DNA from: Pseudoalteromonas rubra
Lineage (GTDB): Bacteria; Pseudomonadota; Gammaproteobacteria; Enterobacterales; Alteromonadaceae
Length of the DNA: 64,000 nucleotides
Assembly: GCF_000238295.3 (NCBI RefSeq)
Contig: NZ_AHCD03000034.1
Span: 248,001-312,000 of the forward strand
Reading direction: 5' to 3'
Below, piece by piece: positions 8,961 to 18,690 of this stretch. Within the stretch, counting starts at the first letter, position 1. Each line of letters opens with the position of its first letter. A program made the translations under genes and the position numbers. Under the pieces are notes generated by a model. It ran no database searches. It was not told where the DNA came from and was given only the letters and a program-made list of their open reading frames with translations.

Positions 8961-10091
8961 CTAGTGTTTCAGTTCATCCGGAATGGGCAGGTCTTTCTTT
9001 AATTCAACCGGGCGCTTACCACGACCCTTGTTAAATTTCTTCAATTGAAACACGTAGGCCAGCACCTGGGCCACGGCGGTGAATAGTTTTTGTGGGATTT
9101 GGTCGCCCACTTCAGTTGTATGATACAAAGAGCGGGTTAAAACAGGTGATTCAACAATGGGGACTTCGTTCCCTTTGGCAATTTTACGGATCTGCATAGC
9201 CAATTCATCAACGCCTTTGGCGATCACCATGGGCGCGCCCGCTTTTTCTGTGTCGTATTTTAGCGCCACAGAGTAGTGTGTCGGGTTGGTGACCACCACA
9301 TCGGCATCAGGCACTTCCTGCATCATCCGCCGTTGTGACATTTCACGCTGTGTGCGCCGAATACGGGCTTTGATCTGAGGATCACCTTCCGAGTTTTTAT
9401 ACTCATCTTTGACCTCTTGCAGCGTCATCTTAAGCTGTTTGTGGTGATTGTAACTCTGATATGGCGCATCAATGGCCGAGATAATGATCATGGTGCAACT
9501 CAGCGCCAGAAACATCCAGGCCAGAATTTCCAGGGAGTGCATAATGCTGCCCGGGATTTGCTCGATACTGAGATGCAGTATTTCGTAAAAGAATACCTTA
9601 ATAAGCAATATCGCAAACCCGGCCACCAGTACAAACTTGAGGATCGATTTGACCAATTCCACCGCGGCCTGAGGCCCAAACATCCGTTTGATGCCTTTCA
9701 TTGGGGACATTTTACTTGGCTTGGGTGCCGCGGCTTGCCAGCTAAAGTTAAAGCCGCCTAACAGAGTATTACCAATGATCCCCGCAACCATAATGATCAA
9801 CACAAACATACTCAGCGGAAAAATGATTTCAGAAAATGCATCCCCCCAGACAGAAAACATTTTGGTGGTGTCATAAGTTTCATTGCGATTCAGCGTAAAC
9901 ATTCGACCCATCATGTTATACAACCCCTTGGCAATATCCGGGCCGTATAGCAGCAATGAAACGGCAGAAAATATGAGCACAAATGTTGTACCCAACTCCT
10001 TTGAACGGGCAACCTGGCCTTTCTTACGGGCATCCGATATTTTCTTGTCTGTGGGTTCTTCCGTACGTTCCTGACCAGAATCTTCCGCCAT
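8961..10091 (-). CDS. flhB: FlhB, export switch protein
   Basis: FlhB is the autocleaving switch that changes export specificity from rod/hook to filament proteins. The 376-residue protein has a charged N-terminus (EPTDKKISDARKKGQ), four membrane segments (about 30-215) and a cytoplasmic domain with the NPTH autocleavage site (VVTNPTHYSVAL). Length is normal. It starts 21 bases after fliR and ends the fliK-to-flhB run of genes. Confidence 0.96.
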   Translation of the reverse strand: MAEDSGQERTEEPTDKKISDARKKGQVARSKELGTTFVLIFSAVSLLLYGPDIAKGLYNMMGRMFTLNRNETYDTTKMFSVWGDAFSEIIFPLSMFVLIIMVAGIIGNTLLGGFNFSWQAAAPKPSKMSPMKGIKRMFGPQAAVELVKSILKFVLVAGFAILLIKVFFYEILHLSIEQIPGSIMHSLEILAWMFLALSCTMIIISAIDAPYQSYNHHKQLKMTLQEVKDEYKNSEGDPQIKARIRRTQREMSQRRMMQEVPDADVVVTNPTHYSVALKYDTEKAGAPMVIAKGVDELAMQIRKIAKGNEVPIVESPVLTRSLYHTTEVGDQIPQKLFTAVAQVLAYVFQLKKFNKGRGKRPVELKKDLPIPDELKH

Positions 10092-10112
10092 CGTTTTGCT
10101 CCCGCTACTCGA

Positions 10113-10892
10113 TTACACCGTGCAACCAATCAGGTTACACATTAATTCTGTCATTTTCAGCCACTGAAACTCGTATTGGATCACAAAGTTCCCCATCGTT
10201 GCCCAGATGATCAACAAACCCGATACCATGGTAAAGGCAAACCCCACAGAGAAAATGTTCATCTGCGGTGCAGCACGCGTCATGATGCCGAATGATAGGT
10301 TGATCAACAGCATGGCGGTGAGCGGTGCCAGAGATAATGCCAACGCAGTCGCAAACAGCCAGCTGCCCCAGGTCACAATCTGCCAATAATTATCAACCAC
10401 CCACCAGCTGCCATCAATGGGCCAGCTCTGAAAACTATACACCACCATCTTGATCATCATCAGGTGACCATTAAAAACAAAAAACAACAATGTCGCCAAG
10501 ATCAGATAAAACTGACCGACGGCCGGTACACTCAAGCCATTGGCCGGATCGACCACGGAGGCAAACCCTAGCCCCGTTTGCATTGCCAGAATCTGACCCG
10601 CGACAATAAACGTATTTAGCAGCAGAATAGAAGCAAACCCGATTGAGACCCCGATTATAATTTCATGCATCACCACCAGTACCATAGCGAAAGAAAATAA
10701 GTCGGTGAACTGGGTCTGAGGGATAGCCGGAACAACCGCTACAGTCACAACTACTGACATAGCAAGCTTAATACGGGTTGGGACACTCTGTGCCCCTAAA
10801 CCTGCCATTATCATAATCATCGAGCTGATCCTGATAAACGGCAACATATAGTCACTGAGCGCCTGAATAATGAGTTCGAAGGGGTACTCCAT
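10113..10892 (-). CDS. fliR: FliR, export gate membrane protein
   Basis: A 259-residue integral membrane protein with about six hydrophobic segments, part of the FliP5-FliQ4-FliR1 export gate. The family features are the start with LPFIRISSMIMIMAGLG and the central region GFASVVDPANG. The gene lies 6 bases after fliQ and just before flhB, the universal order in this block. Confidence 0.94.
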   Translation of the reverse strand: MEYPFELIIQALSDYMLPFIRISSMIMIMAGLGAQSVPTRIKLAMSVVVTVAVVPAIPQTQFTDLFSFAMVLVVMHEIIIGVSIGFASILLLNTFIVAGQILAMQTGLGFASVVDPANGLSVPAVGQFYLILATLLFFVFNGHLMMIKMVVYSFQSWPIDGSWWVVDNYWQIVTWGSWLFATALALSLAPLTAMLLINLSFGIMTRAAPQMNIFSVGFAFTMVSGLLIIWATMGNFVIQYEFQWLKMTELMCNLIGCTV

Positions 10893-10898
10893 GGCACG

Positions 10899-11168
10899 TT
10901 ACCCTGCGATTTCGGGGATCTGAAGCACCAACTGGTTGAAAAAATCCATCAGCACCTGAGTCATCCAGTGGCCACCGAAAATCAGGGCCACAATGGTGAC
11001 GATAAGTCTGGGCAGAAAGCTTAAGGTTTGTTCGTTGATCGAGGTTGCCGCCTGGAACACCGCCACAACCAGACCTATCATCAGGCCTGGCAGTACAATG
11101 GCGGTCACCAGTTTAATAACAATAAAAAGCGAATCACTCAGAATATCGACAAAAACTTCTGGTTCCAT
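10899..11168 (-). CDS. fliQ: FliQ, export gate membrane protein
   Basis: An 89-residue protein with two transmembrane segments (about 17-40 and 52-75), the expected size and layout for FliQ. It contains the typical GLVVAVFQAATSINEQTL stretch. It packs with FliP and FliR in the export gate. It starts one base after the fliP stop, so translation is probably coupled. Confidence 0.94.
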   Translation of the reverse strand: MEPEVFVDILSDSLFIVIKLVTAIVLPGLMIGLVVAVFQAATSINEQTLSFLPRLIVTIVALIFGGHWMTQVLMDFFNQLVLQIPEIAG

Positions 11169-11169
11169 G

Positions 11170-11910
11170 TCACACTCCTAAGCCAAAGCTGCGAGCCAGG
11201 GTACCCATGATCAGAGACCAGCCATCGACCAGCACAAACAACATAATCTTAAAAGGCAAGGCCACTATCATAGGTGATAGCATCATCATACCCATCGCCA
11301 TCAGTACACTGGCAACCACCAGATCCACGATCAGGAAAGGGATGAAAAACATAAAGCCAATGATGAAGGCGGTTTGCAGTTCACTGGTCACAAACGCCGG
11401 AATAATGACCACAAACGGGGTATCCTCAGGGCTATCCAGTTTATCGTAACCTGCTATTTTCGCGAATGTTTCTAAATCCTTTATCCGCGTTTGCGATAAC
11501 ATAAACGCTTTGATCGGTTCCTTAGCTTGCTCAAGCGCCTGAATTGACGTCAACTCTTCATTTAAATAAGGCTGCACCGCACGATCATTAATCTGGTTAA
11601 AGATAGGAGCCATAATAAAAAAGGTCAGGAACAAAGACATCCCCACCAATACCTGGTTAGACGGCGATTGCTGCAAGCCAATCGCCTGACGCAGGATCGC
11701 CAGTACCACGATAATACGGGTAAAAGAGGTCATCATAATCACAGCAGCAGGGATAAAACTCAGCGCCGTCATTATGGCCAGCACTTGCAGCGTGACTGAA
11801 TATTCCTGAGAGCCGTCCGGATTGGTTGTCACACTCAGTGCCTCAATGCCGTCAGCTAAAGCACCCGGAGCAAAGCACAACACTGTGATAAGGAGTAAAA
11901 ATCGGATCAT
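11170..11910 (-). CDS. fliP: FliP, export gate membrane protein
   Basis: The 246-residue protein has a cleavable signal peptide (about 1-19, ending ALADG), as in other FliP proteins, and four membrane segments. It carries the family motifs MTSFTRIIVVLAILRQA and PSNQVLVGMSLFLTFFIM. It forms the FliPQR gate at the centre of the basal body. It sits between fliO and fliQ. Confidence 0.95.
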   Translation of the reverse strand: MIRFLLLITVLCFAPGALADGIEALSVTTNPDGSQEYSVTLQVLAIMTALSFIPAAVIMMTSFTRIIVVLAILRQAIGLQQSPSNQVLVGMSLFLTFFIMAPIFNQINDRAVQPYLNEELTSIQALEQAKEPIKAFMLSQTRIKDLETFAKIAGYDKLDSPEDTPFVVIIPAFVTSELQTAFIIGFMFFIPFLIVDLVVASVLMAMGMMMLSPMIVALPFKIMLFVLVDGWSLIMGTLARSFGLGV

Positions 11911-11914
11911 AAGT

Positions 11915-12286
11915 TCATTTCTTATTGTTATTTGCGCCAGACATTAAGCGGCTGAGTTCTTGAGCAAACGGGGCTGTGGGTGTCACTTCTAAGGGCGACT
12001 CTAACTGATATAAATAATTGATACTGTGTGGTGTTACGCCCAACAAGTGTTGTTTATTGTCTATTTCAATGATCAGTAATCGCTCTTTGCTGCCAAGCGG
12101 CAGACTGCGGATCACTTTAAAATCCTGGCTGTTACCCAGATTGGGGTTAAAACGTTTCACCAGCAGGGCCAGACCAATGATTGCTATCACCACAAACGCT
12201 AATGACAGGCCCATTGACAGTAATTCACTGCTGAGGCCGCCTGGTGGCTGCACTGCAGCCACGCTGGAGAATATCAAAGCACTCAT
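11915..12286 (-). CDS. fliO: FliO, export gate assembly protein
   Basis: FliO helps assemble the FliP ring. I place the start at the ATG at 12286 (123 residues, beginning MSALIFSSVAAVQPPGG), 10 bases after the fliN stop. A longer reading from a TTG at 12322 would overlap fliN by 26 bases and has no better ribosome site. One strong membrane segment (about 25-45, LAFVVIAIIGLALLV) is followed by a cytoplasmic domain of the FliO type (GSKERLLIIEI, HLLGVTPHSI). The N-terminal stretch could also act as a signal peptide. Confidence 0.88.
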   Translation of the reverse strand: MSALIFSSVAAVQPPGGLSSELLSMGLSLAFVVIAIIGLALLVKRFNPNLGNSQDFKVIRSLPLGSKERLLIIEIDNKQHLLGVTPHSINYLYQLESPLEVTPTAPFAQELSRLMSGANNNKK

Positions 12287-12296
12287 TAGCGGTCTG

Positions 12297-12698
12297 TTAG
12301 CGAAGCTTTTTAATACGTTCAACCTGGCTGATAACGTCAGTCAGGCGAATACCGAACTTATCGTTAACAACAACCACCTCGCCATGCGCAATCAGGGTGC
12401 CATTGACCAGCACATCCAGCGGCTCACCGGCCACTCGGTCCAGTTCAACAACAGAACCCTGGTTCAACTGAAGTAAGTTCCGTATGTTGATCTTAGAGCG
12501 CCCAACTTCCATCGAAATGGTGACCGGGATGTCTAAAATCGTATCGAGTTTACGCTTTTCATCAGCGCTCAGAGAAGCGCCGCTGTCTTGCAACTCTTCC
12601 AGTTCAGCAACTTCGGCTTCAGCACCGTCCTGGTCAGCTTCCTCGGCCTCTGCGAGTGCAGCCGCCCATTCGTCCATTGTATCTTGATCATCACTCAT
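12297..12698 (-). CDS. fliN: FliN, C-ring switch protein
   Basis: FliN forms the base of the motor switch and binds FliH and CheY-P. The 133-residue protein has an acidic, Ala/Glu-rich N-terminal tail (1-50) and a C-terminal SpoA domain (about 55-130) with VTISMEVGRSKINIRNLLQL and VDVLVNGTLIAHGEVVVV-like features. Length is normal. It follows fliM by 28 bases. Confidence 0.95.
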   Translation of the reverse strand: MSDDQDTMDEWAAALAEAEEADQDGAEAEVAELEELQDSGASLSADEKRKLDTILDIPVTISMEVGRSKINIRNLLQLNQGSVVELDRVAGEPLDVLVNGTLIAHGEVVVVNDKFGIRLTDVISQVERIKKLR

Positions 12699-12726
12699 GC
12701 ACTGACTACCTTAATTAACTTCTTCA

Positions 12727-13821
12727 TCACCAATCTAAATCCACACCTTCAGACAGATGCAGATCTTCTTCTAACTCTGCCAACTCAGCATCTGAGTCCA
12801 GCTTCTTGCCGCCCTTCGTAAACACATGAAGTTCTGACTTCACAGATTCCGGACGTTTAATCTTCTCGCTGATTTGCAGCGCCACATTGTCACGAGAACG
12901 CCCCATTTTAGCCCTAAAGGTCGGCAGTTCTTCCACAAATACTGTGATATGCTCGGGCATCTCAACAGGAATAATATCACCCGCTTTCAACTGCATGATT
13001 TGGTCAAGCGATAAGTCTACTTCGAGTAATTGTGTAGACAGCTCAACTTCAACATCCATAATTTCATCACGCAGCGCCTTACTCCAGCGCAGATCCGTGT
13101 CTTCAGTATCAGACTGAACACCCGCATCAAGCAGTTCACGAATAGGCTCAAGCATTGAATAAGGCAAGGAAATATGGAAGTCTCCTCCCCCGCCATCCAG
13201 CTCAATGTGGAATGAGCTGATCACCACAACCTCAGTTGGAGAGACTATGTTTGCCATCGCCGGGTTCACTTCCGAGTCGAGATATTCAAACGACACATCC
13301 ATAACCGGTGCCCAGGCTTCTTTATAATCTTCAAAAATGATTTTGAGCAGCATCTGGACGATCCGCCGCTCTGTTGGCGTAAATTCACGCCCTTCGATTT
13401 TCGCGTGGTAGCGCCCATCACCGCCAAAGAAGTTATCCACCAGGATAAACACCAGGCGGGCTTCCATGGTGATCAAGCCCGTCCCTTTGAGCGGACGAAA
13501 ACGTACCATGTTCAAACTGGTTGGCACAAACAGCGTGTGAATGTACTCACCGAACTTGAGCATCTGTACGCCATTGATGGATACCTCGGCAGTACGACGC
13601 ATCATGTTAAACAAACTGATACGCATGTGCCGCGCGAATCGCTCATTAACGATTTCCAAAGTCGGCATGCGACCACGGACGATACGGTCCTGTGACGAAA
13701 AGTCGTATTGTAAGGCGTTACTGGTGCCGCCATCGTCACTATCCGGGACTTCTTCTTCTTCGACCTCATCGACACCATGCAATAAGGCATCGATTTCGTC
13801 TTGTGATAATAAGTCGCTCAC
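12727..13821 (-). CDS. fliM: FliM, C-ring switch protein
   Basis: FliM binds CheY-P and controls the direction of motor rotation. The 364-residue protein begins with the CheY-binding segment LSQDEIDALLHGV. The middle domain (about 50-240) has the GGxG-type loop GDGGGGD-like region, and a C-terminal SpoA domain (about 260-340) pairs with FliN. The start is a GTG at 13821 with an AGGAAG site 6-8 bases upstream. It starts 9 bases after fliL. Confidence 0.95.
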   Translation of the reverse strand: MSDLLSQDEIDALLHGVDEVEEEEVPDSDDGGTSNALQYDFSSQDRIVRGRMPTLEIVNERFARHMRISLFNMMRRTAEVSINGVQMLKFGEYIHTLFVPTSLNMVRFRPLKGTGLITMEARLVFILVDNFFGGDGRYHAKIEGREFTPTERRIVQMLLKIIFEDYKEAWAPVMDVSFEYLDSEVNPAMANIVSPTEVVVISSFHIELDGGGGDFHISLPYSMLEPIRELLDAGVQSDTEDTDLRWSKALRDEIMDVEVELSTQLLEVDLSLDQIMQLKAGDIIPVEMPEHITVFVEELPTFRAKMGRSRDNVALQISEKIKRPESVKSELHVFTKGGKKLDSDAELAELEEDLHLSEGVDLDW

Positions 13822-13830
13822 TGACTCTTC

Positions 13831-14355
13831 CTACTGCATTACAAAACCGGTGAATAACACGCGCTCGACCACCTTGCTGCCTTCAACGCTTTCCATTGCA
13901 GCCTGAACTTTGTCCAGTGCACCAAGGCGCAGAGTTTCTTTACCCGCACTGGTACTCAGTTCATCAGCGGTTGTGGTCGAAAACACACTTAGCAGTGTCC
14001 CTTCAATCAGAGGAATATGCTTCTTTGCTACCTCTTCGTTGACGTCACCGCGTACCAACAGTTGCACTTTAATTTGTACAATGCGGTCGCGACTGGCGCC
14101 TGGTACGTTAAATACAAAGGGACGAGGCATGGCAACATACAGTGCGCTGCCTGTTTGCGCCGCATTTTCCTGCGATGCCTGCTCTTGCTGCTCAGTCGTC
14201 TCTTCTGCCAGCGATTCGGGCGCGTCATCTGACCCTGCAAATAAAAAGTAGCCTGCTACTGCGCCTAAAACAACAACCACAGCGGCAATAATGATGATCA
14301 ACTTTTTCTTTGATCCACCAGTTTCTTCTATTTCTAAATCGCTTTCTTCTGCCAT
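13831..14355 (-). CDS. fliL: FliL, basal-body stator-associated membrane protein
   Basis: The 174-residue protein has a charged cytoplasmic start, one membrane segment (about 18-40) and a periplasmic domain (about 80-174) of the FliL/stomatin-like type ending in VLFTGFVMQ. FliL sits around the stators and supports torque. It lies between fliK and fliM, the usual place. Confidence 0.93.
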   Translation of the reverse strand: MAEESDLEIEETGGSKKKLIIIIAAVVVVLGAVAGYFLFAGSDDAPESLAEETTEQQEQASQENAAQTGSALYVAMPRPFVFNVPGASRDRIVQIKVQLLVRGDVNEEVAKKHIPLIEGTLLSVFSTTTADELSTSAGKETLRLGALDKVQAAMESVEGSKVVERVLFTGFVMQ

Positions 14356-14399
14356 ATCCGCGCTTCTTTAAATCACTTTAACCTTAATCATAGCAGCTG

Positions 14400-16694
14400 T
14401 TATGCATAGTAATCTATTGCTGAATCACTTTGCCGTCTGCTAGTCGTTGATTGTTGGCCGTTATTTTGCGCTTCACTGCCATTATTAGCAAGTGTTCCAT
14501 GACCTTGGGATGATTCCTGTTGCTGTTGCTCTCCCCCCTGGCCCTGCTGAATATTGCTTTCTCCAAGCTGGATCCCTTGCTCAGCAAGCATCTCTCTGAG
14601 CTTGGGCATGGACTGTTCTAACAGCTCTTTGGCTTGCTGGTTTTGCACCACAAAGTTTACCTGGGCCTGCTCACCTTCAGAACGAATTCGGATCTGCATG
14701 CTACCCAGTTCGGGCGGGTCAAGACGAATTTCCGCTTCTTTGTTGTTGATATTCAGCATCATGTTCACACGCTCTTGCAGTGCTTTCACAGCATCATTGC
14801 GGGCAATGTTGATGGCCTGACTAACAGCAGGGTCGGTTTGCATGGCCTTTTGATTCACAACGCTTTGTTGATTCACCTGTTGATTCTGGCGAACTTGCTC
14901 TACCTGCGCCAGCACTTCATTAAACTCATGCTTCAGTCCATCATCCATACGCTCGCCACGAATCGCTTTAAAAATATTCTCTACCGGCGCGGGCATGGCG
15001 CTACGCTGTTGTGAATTTTGCTGTTCGGACTGTCCGCCCTCCTTTTTAAGCTGGGCTAATTCAGGATGTTCACTGTCTTGTAACTCGGTGACAGTAGCCT
15101 GCTGCTGAGCGTCTTTACTTTGCGCTTTTTGATCTACGCTATTTGCTCCAGACTGACTCACTGTCGCCGCTTGTTTGTTGACCTTTTCTGGTGCAACCGG
15201 ATCGGTTACTTTGGCAACTTTACTCTCTTTTTCAAACACTTTCGCCTGCTCGGTATGGCCAGACTGCTCCGCATTTGACACAGCAGGTGCTGTTACACCT
15301 TCTGCCTTGCCGGACAGTGTCCCGGTCGGCTTGACACCCAAGTGTTGCAACAACTGCTCGGCTTTTGCACGATGCTCAGGATCACTTAGCTCGTTGCTAT
15401 CCAGCTGTGACTGCAAATTAGCCGCAAGCGTTTGCTTTTGCTGCGGAGTGAGTGCGTCAACCATCGCTTTCAAGTCCGCTGTGCTGTTCACATTTGCGCC
15501 CTGAGATGGTTGTCCTGGTTGTTGTGCTTTAGCCACATTGTCAGCGACTGACACCTGAGGTTTATTACTGTGCAAGATCTCGCTTTGCTCACTAAGCTTG
15601 GTCTCATTCTGGTCGCCCTGAGGTGCTGTTATCACAGGACCTACCTGATCAACCGGGCGCTGAGCGATTTTACCGTCGAACGGTACTTTTTCTGCTACCG
15701 ATTTATGCACGGCAACCTGTTCAGGCGTTTGCTCTTGCTGCTGTAACACCTCTTTACCGTTTACAGGGTTTGTTTGTAATGAATTCGCTTGTACAGACGG
15801 GGCTTCCGTCGTAACCGGTTTAGCGCCTGGAAGCGGCTGCTCTGTATTCACAGGCTTAGCCTGGGCCTGCGCTTTGTCACTGTCTTTCAAATTGATTTCA
15901 GCATTGTCAGATTTTAACGCATCCGGGATCCCGGCGGGTTTTCCTTCACCTTTGACAAGCAGCTCATCAGCCACCGGTCCAGACGAGTCGCTGGGTTGTG
16001 TGATTCCAGGCCCCACACGATCAATCCGCTTATGAACAACCAGCTCATCCACGCTCTCCACCTGAGTTTTGCCTTTCATATGATTACCATCGGGCAGCGT
16101 ATTTACGCCTGCGGTGATAGATTTAGGTGTCGCTTCTTGCAGCTTAGGATCCACAGCATCGTCAGTCTGACTCAACTCCCCCTGACCCAAAGGAGCTGGT
16201 ACAACCGGCCCAGGCCCAATGTTGTCGAGCGGTTTTTTCGTTTCAGGTGGTGCCACCAGCGTTTCTTTACCCAAATAATCTTTTAGCGCTTTGGGAACGG
16301 GTGCCAAATTGTGAGCGACCTCCGTACTTTGCGCGTTGGAGGAAGTAATTTGAGCAAGCAGATCGTCAGCATCACTGGTGTTTGCACCTCCAGCTGTCGT
16401 CCCACCCTTTCCGGGCAACTCAGAATCATCTAGCCGTAAAGGTTCATCCGGCGCGGTTTTTTGTTTTTTCGGCAAATGACTATCATCGAGACCTAAACGG
16501 CGGTCCAGGCCCTCTGGCAATGGGGCAAATTCGCCCGCATTTTGCTCATCAGACTGAGACGCTTCATCACTACTGTCTTGCTCTGCCTGAGCAAGCATGG
16601 CAAGAAACCCTGACTCTTCCGCTTGTTCCGTTTGATCTTTTCCCTTCGCCGAAACTCCGTTATTGATTGCTACTTCTAGCGAAACATTGACCAT
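14400..16694 (-). CDS. fliK: FliK, hook-length control protein
   Basis: FliK is the secreted ruler that measures hook length and triggers the FlhB switch. The 764-residue product is long for the family. It has a low-complexity Gln/Pro/Lys-rich N-terminal and middle part (1-570) and a conserved C-terminal domain (about 600-700, with LDPPELGSMQIRI and a Gln-rich tail). The N-terminal half repeats two short motifs: LDDSxLP twice (69-75, 88-94), and DxxGPxxxxP three times near 157, 225 and 349. A sigma-54 promoter match lies upstream, so fliK probably starts the fliK-to-flhB transcript. Confidence 0.92.
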   Translation of the reverse strand: MVNVSLEVAINNGVSAKGKDQTEQAEESGFLAMLAQAEQDSSDEASQSDEQNAGEFAPLPEGLDRRLGLDDSHLPKKQKTAPDEPLRLDDSELPGKGGTTAGGANTSDADDLLAQITSSNAQSTEVAHNLAPVPKALKDYLGKETLVAPPETKKPLDNIGPGPVVPAPLGQGELSQTDDAVDPKLQEATPKSITAGVNTLPDGNHMKGKTQVESVDELVVHKRIDRVGPGITQPSDSSGPVADELLVKGEGKPAGIPDALKSDNAEINLKDSDKAQAQAKPVNTEQPLPGAKPVTTEAPSVQANSLQTNPVNGKEVLQQQEQTPEQVAVHKSVAEKVPFDGKIAQRPVDQVGPVITAPQGDQNETKLSEQSEILHSNKPQVSVADNVAKAQQPGQPSQGANVNSTADLKAMVDALTPQQKQTLAANLQSQLDSNELSDPEHRAKAEQLLQHLGVKPTGTLSGKAEGVTAPAVSNAEQSGHTEQAKVFEKESKVAKVTDPVAPEKVNKQAATVSQSGANSVDQKAQSKDAQQQATVTELQDSEHPELAQLKKEGGQSEQQNSQQRSAMPAPVENIFKAIRGERMDDGLKHEFNEVLAQVEQVRQNQQVNQQSVVNQKAMQTDPAVSQAINIARNDAVKALQERVNMMLNINNKEAEIRLDPPELGSMQIRIRSEGEQAQVNFVVQNQQAKELLEQSMPKLREMLAEQGIQLGESNIQQGQGGEQQQQESSQGHGTLANNGSEAQNNGQQSTTSRRQSDSAIDYYA

Positions 16695-16761
16695 ATTTTC
16701 ACCTTTATGTGCGGCAAACTTGCGCCGCTAACCGGATTAAATTGATATACTGGATTAATAC

Positions 16762-16777
16762 TGCAAAAAGCACGCCA
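16762..16777 (-). promoter_or_regulatory. Candidate sigma-54 promoter for fliK operon
   Basis: Minus-strand sequence TGGCGTGCTTTTTGCA has TGGC, the exact spacing and TTGCA of a sigma-54 promoter. It lies 67 bases before the fliK start in the 107-base gap after fliJ. This is one of the best matches in the window. Confidence 0.75.
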
Positions 16778-16801
16778 TTCATGAACTATTTTTGACACCT
16801 T

Positions 16802-17251
16802 TTATGATTGTGCGAGCTTACGACGCATGAAGATATTGGTTGCAAACTCATCAAGCATTTTTTGCTCTGCTTTGGCCAGCCTTTGTTGCTCCTCTAATGC
16901 CTTTTTCTCTATCAGCTTGGCAATCGCTTTGGCTTTCACTTGCTGCTCTAACCATAACTTACGACGCTGATCTACTACCCGTTTAGCGGTGGCAACGGTA
17001 TTAGCCTGCTGCCGAATGGCCTCTTCAATCTTACTGATGAAGGCGTGATACTGGCCAAACCCCGCGCTCGACAGACCTTGTTGTGCTTTTTGATGAAGTT
17101 GTTGACTGTATTCAAGACGAAAATCATTCAGGCCATTGAGCTTTTGTTGATTCGCATGAAAGTTTTGCTCCGCCTGAATAAAATTAAGGCGTAATTTTTC
17201 TTCTTTTTCACTTTCAAGTTTGAACAGTAAGTCTAGTTTGTTATTTGCCAT
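16802..17251 (-). CDS. fliJ: FliJ, export chaperone-escort protein
   Basis: A 149-residue, almost wholly alpha-helical, charged protein (coiled coil throughout), as expected for FliJ, the stalk of the export ATPase. I use the ATG at 17251, which overlaps the fliI stop in a TAATG arrangement. A longer reading from 17290 would lie inside fliI. Sequence identity within FliJ is always low, so position right after fliI carries much of the weight. Confidence 0.9.
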   Translation of the reverse strand: MANNKLDLLFKLESEKEEKLRLNFIQAEQNFHANQQKLNGLNDFRLEYSQQLHQKAQQGLSSAGFGQYHAFISKIEEAIRQQANTVATAKRVVDQRRKLWLEQQVKAKAIAKLIEKKALEEQQRLAKAEQKMLDEFATNIFMRRKLAQS

Positions 17252-18594
17252 TAGCCTTGTCCAAGAAGTTGTGCCAGACCTTGCAGACATTCGTCATAGT
17301 GCAACACGTCTTTCATGCCTTGTTGCAAGAAGGCGTTGATATTGGGCATCATATTGATGGCCTGATCCAACATAGGGTCACTGCCTTGCTGGTAGGCACC
17401 CAATGTGATCATATCTTTATTTTGCTGATACATAGAATAAACCTGTTTAAGCACACGAGCCTGCTGCATGTGACTGTCTGATACCACCTGAGGCATGACC
17501 CGTGAAATAGATTTCTCGATGTCAATGGCCGGATAGTGACCACTGTCAGCCAGCTCCCGCGACAATACAATGTGTCCATCAAGAATTGCCCGGGCAGAGT
17601 CTGCAATCGGATCTTGCATATCGTCCCCTTCACTCAATACTGTGAAGAACGCCGTGATCGACCCCTGGCCTTCCCCACCGTTACCCGCCCGTTCGACCAA
17701 AGCCGGCAATTTGGCAAATACGGAGGGGGGATAACCCTTGGTTGCCGGTGGCTCCCCCACCGCCAGCGCGATTTCACGCTGCGCCATGGCATAACGAGTA
17801 ACCGAATCGAGCAGCAACAACACATTCAGCCCCTGATCTCGAAAATATTCTGCAATCGTGACAGCGCTCTCGCACCCCTTTAATCGCATCAGGGGTGATG
17901 CATCGGCCGGTGCCGCGACGACGACGGAGCGTTGTCGCCCTTCAACACCGAGGATTTCATCAATAAACTCTTTTACTTCCCGGCCCCGCTCGCCAACCAG
18001 ACCAACCACAATAACGTCTGCCTCACTGCCACGTGTCATCATACCGAGTAGCACGGATTTACCGACGCCACTGCCCGCAAACAGGCCCATTCGCTGCCCT
18101 TGCCCAACCGTTACAATGGAGTTAATGGCACGCACGCCGACGTCCATTGGTTCTTTAATTGGCCTTCTGGCCAGAGGATTAATCGCCGCCTGTGCAAATT
18201 TAAGGTGGGTTTCAGCCTCAATCGGTCCGAGCCCATCAAGAGGACGACCCAGGCCATCTACAACCCGGCCCAACAGGGTCATCCCAACGGGCAAGCCTGC
18301 CTCTTTGATTTGCGGGATAACACGGGCGCCAGGTAACACACCTGATATATGATCGTTGGGCATTAAATAGAGGGTGTCATGATTAAAGCCGATTACTTCG
18401 GCATCGACAAAGCCACGAATGGTTTCGATTTTGCACTGACTGCCGACCGGGGCATTGAGGCCCTTAGCTTCCAGCGTGAGACCAACGACCCGAGTCAGAC
18501 TGCCCGCAACGGCGACACCGTAAGGCTGGATATGTTTTTGAAATTTTTGCAGGCGTTCAGCCAAGGGTTGCTCTGTCGAACTGGATACGGTCAT
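17251..18594 (-). CDS. fliI: FliI, flagellar export ATPase
   Basis: FliI is the hexameric F1-beta-like ATPase of the export apparatus. The 447-residue protein has the Walker A motif AGSGVGKS (173-180), a VGLVGERGREV segment, LLLLDSVTRYAMAQRE (Walker B region) and the C-terminal helical domain. The start ATG is at 18594, in a 96-base gap after fliH. That gap also holds a weak sigma-54-like site (18630-18645). Confidence 0.96.
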   Translation of the reverse strand: MTVSSSTEQPLAERLQKFQKHIQPYGVAVAGSLTRVVGLTLEAKGLNAPVGSQCKIETIRGFVDAEVIGFNHDTLYLMPNDHISGVLPGARVIPQIKEAGLPVGMTLLGRVVDGLGRPLDGLGPIEAETHLKFAQAAINPLARRPIKEPMDVGVRAINSIVTVGQGQRMGLFAGSGVGKSVLLGMMTRGSEADVIVVGLVGERGREVKEFIDEILGVEGRQRSVVVAAPADASPLMRLKGCESAVTIAEYFRDQGLNVLLLLDSVTRYAMAQREIALAVGEPPATKGYPPSVFAKLPALVERAGNGGEGQGSITAFFTVLSEGDDMQDPIADSARAILDGHIVLSRELADSGHYPAIDIEKSISRVMPQVVSDSHMQQARVLKQVYSMYQQNKDMITLGAYQQGSDPMLDQAINMMPNINAFLQQGMKDVLHYDECLQGLAQLLGQG

Positions 18595-18629
18595 GTGCTG
18601 TCAGTGAATAAATTCAGATAACTCACTTA

Positions 18630-18645
18630 TGCAAAAATCTCTCCA
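18630..18645 (-). promoter_or_regulatory. Weak sigma-54-like site before fliI
   Basis: Minus-strand TGGAGAGATTTTTGCA has the GG/GC spacing and a perfect TTGCA but lacks the CAC of the upstream element. It lies in the unusually wide fliH-fliI gap. It could give an internal promoter or be chance. Confidence 0.3.
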
Positions 18646-18690
18646 ATATTTTTGCGGCGACTAATTCAGTACGCCGCGTTGTGCTCAGAT

